This document shows, in pieces, positions 4,695 through 6,722 of a DNA stretch of 6,722 bases. Source of the stretch: Gemmatimonadota bacterium (GTDB lineage Bacteria > Gemmatimonadota > Gemmatimonadetes > Longimicrobiales > Gaopeijiaceae); contig JAPOOQ010000267.1 in NCBI GenBank assembly GCA_026713345.1, positions 1-6,722 on the forward strand, in the 5' to 3' direction. Position numbers and translations under genes: made by a program. Within the stretch, counting starts at the first letter, position 1; every line of letters begins with the position of its first letter. The notes under the pieces are model-generated. The model searched no databases. It was not told where the DNA came from and saw nothing but the letters and a program-made list of their open reading frames with translations.

Positions 4695-5773
4695 CGGCGG
4701 CGGACACCGGGACGACTTCCGGCACGGGGGTGACGAGCCAACCCCGGATTGCCGGAAGGATCCGGAAGGTCTTCGGTCGCCGCCCAGTCGTGGCGTGGGG
4801 GGGGCTCGCGACACTCGTCGTCGCGATCGCCGTCGCCGTGTTCGCGCTGACCGCACCCGAACTGCCCGGCGGCGAAGCGGTCGTCGAAATTCCGCAAGGG
4901 GCCACCTTCCAGGAGGTGGCCGGAATCCTCGAAGCGGAGCAGGTGATCGGGCGACCCCTGGTCTTCAGGATCTATGCGCGTGTCCGCGGGCTGGACCGCG
5001 CGGTCAAGGCGGGGACGTATCGACTGTGGCGGGGCGCGCCTTATGGTGAGGTTCTGGGGATCGTGACGGACGGGCGTGTCGTCACCCACCCGATGACGAT
5101 CCCGGAGGGGTGGACCCTCGACGGGATGGCGGGGCGAATCGCGGTCGCCGCCGACTCCGATTCGGCCCGCGTGGCCGAGATTCTGGACGGTGAATCCCAC
5201 TCGCGGTGGGAGGTGCCCGGACCCGGGCTCGAGGGGTATCTCTTCCCCGATACCTACCGGTTCGCCGAGGGCGTAGGGGTCGAGCGCGTGGTGGCCGCGA
5301 TGGTTTACGGCTACCGCAGCTACTGGACCCCCGAACGGCGCGAACTCCTTGCAGCCACCGGCATGACGGAACGGGAACTCGTCACCCTCGCCTCGATCAT
5401 TCAGGCGGAAGCCGGCAACACACGGGAGATGCCCACCATCTCGAGCGTGTACCACAACCGCCTCCGCATCGGGATGCTGCTGCAGGCCGACCCCACGGTG
5501 CAGTATGCGCTCACCGACTCGCTCGGCGGCCGCCGCTCGCGCCTCCTCTATGCGGCCATCGACTCGGTGGCCGACCACGCGTACAGCACCTACCACCACC
5601 CCGGGCTCCCACCCGGTCCGATCGGCGCACCCGGGGCCGCCGCGCTGGACGCCGCGCTGGCTCCCGACAGCACCGACTACCTGTACTTCGTTGCGGGGCG
5701 GGACGGCAGCCACATCTTCAGCCGCTCGCTCCGGGAGCACAACAACGCGATCAACCGGATCCGGGGGCGGTGA
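4610..5773 (+). CDS. mltG: Endolytic murein transglycosylase MltG (YceG-like)
   Basis: MltG is an inner-membrane lytic transglycosylase that cleaves nascent peptidoglycan strands and helps set glycan length. From GTG 4610 it is 387 residues: a cytoplasmic Ala/Glu/Gly/Thr-rich tail, one membrane helix (about 60-81), a LysM-like part beginning VVEIPQGATFQEVAGIL, and the YceG catalytic domain. The latter shows GLEGYLFPDTYRF, LASIIQAEAGNTREMPTISSVYHNRL, GMLLQADPTVQYAL, YSTYHHPGLPPGPIGAPG and YLYFVAGRDGSHIFS. The Glu in QAE (residue 267; 305 from the longer start) matches the catalytic Glu218 of E. coli MltG as I align it from memory. GAGGG (4595-4599) precedes the GTG by 10 nt. An ATG at 4496 with AAGGCGAG upstream is an alternative giving 425 residues and a 101-nt overlap with ruvX. 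Its upstream neighbour is ruvX. Confidence 0.94.
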   Translation: MEREATSDGGLAGEHGATAEARSASDDAPAADTGTTSGTGVTSQPRIAGRIRKVFGRRPVVAWGGLATLVVAIAVAVFALTAPELPGGEAVVEIPQGATFQEVAGILEAEQVIGRPLVFRIYARVRGLDRAVKAGTYRLWRGAPYGEVLGIVTDGRVVTHPMTIPEGWTLDGMAGRIAVAADSDSARVAEILDGESHSRWEVPGPGLEGYLFPDTYRFAEGVGVERVVAAMVYGYRSYWTPERRELLAATGMTERELVTLASIIQAEAGNTREMPTISSVYHNRLRIGMLLQADPTVQYALTDSLGGRRSRLLYAAIDSVADHAYSTYHHPGLPPGPIGAPGAAALDAALAPDSTDYLYFVAGRDGSHIFSRSLREHNNAINRIRGR

Positions 5774-5809
5774 GCGCAGGCGCCGTCGCGCGGGCAGGGA
5801 CGCGGACCA

Positions 5810-6718
5810 TCACTCCTGGCGCAGACAGCGGGCGGGGACGCGGGCGATGAGCATCGCGACGCAGGAGCCGGACGGGCTGGCCCGCCGGCTCCGCTTGATC
5901 GTGATCACGGACTCGGAGCTGGCCGCACCGCGGGAGGCGGTGGACGTTGTGGGCGCGGCGCTGCGTGCCGGAGCGCCCGCGGTGCAGCTGCGCGACAAGG
6001 TGCTGCCCCCGCGCGACCTTCTCCCGCTCGCGCGCCGGCTCCCGGCCGCCACGCACGCCCCGGGCGCCCCGGTCCCGGCCCGCAGAAACCCCCGCACGGC
6101 ACGATCCGGATCCCTGGCCCCCATCACCGCGCCCACGACGGCGCACCCGGCCGCGCCCACCGCGAGCACCTCCGGCGCACTGTGCACGGTGACCCCCCCG
6201 ATCGCGACCACGGGGACATCCACGCACCGCGCCACCTCCCCGAAGCGGCGCACCCCGATCGCCGCTCCCGCGTCCGCTTTCGTGCGCGTCGCGAAGACCG
6301 CCCCGCACCCGATGTAGTCGGCGCCGGCGGCCACGGCCCTGCGAGCGGCATCGGGATCGTCGGCCGAGTGGCCGATCAGGAAACCGGGCGGCGCGATCCG
6401 GCGCGCGGCAGCGACCGGGAGGTCGTCCGGGCCGAGGTGGACGCCGTCGGCGGCGGCGGCGAGCGCCAGGTCGAGCCGGTCGTTCACGAAGAAGAGCGCG
6501 TCCGTGGCGTGTGTGTCGGCCCGGAGGCGGCGCGCGAGCGGAAGAAGGTCGCGCGGGGGCAGTACCTTGTCGCGCAGCTGCACCGCGGGCGCTCCGGCAC
6601 GCAGCGCCGCTCCCACAACGTCCACCACCTCCCTCGGCGCGGCCAGCTCCGAGTCCGTGATCACGATCAAGCGGAGCCGGCGGGCCAGCCCGTCCGGCTC
6701 CTGCGCGACGATGCTCAT
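5810..6718 (-). CDS. thiE: Thiamine-phosphate synthase ThiE with abnormal C-terminal extension
   Basis: ThiE joins HMP-pyrophosphate and THZ-phosphate into thiamine monophosphate in the cytoplasm. Residues 1 to about 213 form a complete TIM-barrel ThiE: VITDSEL (19-25), QLRDK (47-51), FFVNDRLDLA (76-85), DGVHLGPDDLP (91-101), IGHSAD (115-120), GADYIGCGAVFATRTKADAG (132-151), VVAIGGV (170-176) and AVVGAVMGARDP (193-204). The family's usual length is about 210. Here the frame continues to residue 302 through the antisense of the inverted partial copy, producing a Ser/Arg/Gly-rich tail with no ThiE similarity. The normal stop codon seems to have been lost at the junction near 6080. The start ATG is 6718-6716, and its ribosome binding site lies beyond the window. 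Core identity is firm; the C-terminus may be an assembly artefact. Confidence 0.88.
   Translation of the reverse strand: MSIVAQEPDGLARRLRLIVITDSELAAPREVVDVVGAALRAGAPAVQLRDKVLPPRDLLPLARRLRADTHATDALFFVNDRLDLALAAAADGVHLGPDDLPVAAARRIAPPGFLIGHSADDPDAARRAVAAGADYIGCGAVFATRTKADAGAAIGVRRFGEVARCVDVPVVAIGGVTVHSAPEVLAVGAAGCAVVGAVMGARDPDRAVRGFLRAGTGAPGACVAAGSRRASGRRSRGGSTLSRSCTAGAPARSAAPTTSTASRGAASSESVITIKRSRRASPSGSCVAMLIARVPARCLRQE
5843..6059 (+). repeat. Left arm of thiE inverted repeat
   Basis: This stretch of about 217 bp is the reverse complement of 6506-6722 with about 13 mismatches (roughly 94% identity, counted by eye) and no gaps. It contains the thiE start and the first 71 codons. Most mismatches between codons 6 and 65 are synonymous. 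Confidence 0.9.
5847..6317 (+). pseudogene. thiE: Truncated thiamine-phosphate synthase fragment (5' third of thiE)
   Basis: The frame opens at ATG 5847, 73 bp after mltG. It reads ThiE residues 1-71: IVITDSEL, then GAPAVQLRDK with the QLRDK motif that contacts the pyrimidine pyrophosphate. At about 6060 homology to ThiE stops. The frame then runs to 6317 through sequence that is the antisense of the other thiE copy's 3' end, giving a Pro/Arg/Ala/Thr-rich nonsense tail. It lacks the ND, DGVHLG, and GADYIG...TRTK motifs, so it cannot be an active TMP synthase. The intact 5' region, collinear with mltG, suggests the original locus was mltG-thiE and was interrupted at this junction, either in the genome or in the assembly. 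Confidence 0.75.
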
Positions 6719-6722
6719 CGCC
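6506..6722 (-). repeat. Right arm of thiE inverted repeat
   Basis: This is the inverse of the left arm at 5843-6059, carrying the 5' end of the full-length minus-strand thiE. Matching continues to the last base of the window, so the true outer end of the repeat is not visible. Confidence 0.9.

Noticed and set aside
5408..5416. Apparent loss of a catalytic Glu in MltG (SIIQAEA versus SIIEKET)
   Set aside because: By my alignment the catalytic Glu218 of E. coli is the second Glu of EKE, which is conserved here. Gln at the first position is a tolerated variant.
4220..5740. 506-codon minus-strand open frame opposite ruvX and mltG
   Set aside because: Long antisense frames are expected in GC-rich coding DNA. 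The plus strand carries unmistakable YqgF and MltG motifs, and the antisense translation has low-complexity Arg/Pro/Ser character.

Overview
The window is a GC-rich, gene-dense bacterial chromosomal segment with GTG and TTG starts and short intergenic gaps. Small proteins carrying a SusC/RagA-like TonB-receptor plug signature, together with an outer-membrane-type lipoprotein, suggest a diderm bacterium. Gemmatimonadota or a neighbouring high-GC phylum is my best guess, but it is an inference from gene style and no marker gene settles it.

Layout. (1) Positions 1-348, minus: the N-terminal 116 codons of NADP-type isocitrate dehydrogenase (icd), running off the left edge. (2) 349-677: a divergent intergenic region with a cluster of GTGACAG/CTGTCAC motifs. 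(3) 678-1703, plus: a Fic-domain protein with a C-terminal winged-helix-like region. Its catalytic His is replaced by Arg. (4) 1807-2232 and 2312-3010, plus: two tandem, probably paralogous, membrane-anchored proteins ending in a TonB-receptor-plug-like segment, complete in the second and partial in the first. (5) 3047-3430, minus: a VOC (glyoxalase-like) protein, convergent with the preceding pair. (6) 3584-4099, plus: a lipoprotein with the same plug-like segment. (7) 4114-4596 ruvX/yqgF and 4610-5773 mltG, plus. These are tightly spaced behind the lipoprotein and could be one transcription unit. (8) 5843-6722: an inverted duplication of thiE. A truncated copy lies on the plus strand directly after mltG, and an apparently full-length copy on the minus strand starts four bases from the window edge.

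The housekeeping genes (icd, ruvX, mltG, thiE) are conventional. The unusual content is the set of three anchored plug-like proteins without a receptor barrel, the Fic protein with a substituted catalytic His behind an operator-like repeat cluster, and the diverged thiE palindrome. That palindrome is either a real inverted duplication or a chimeric assembly between strains. No tRNA, rRNA, CRISPR array, insertion sequence or integrase was recognised.
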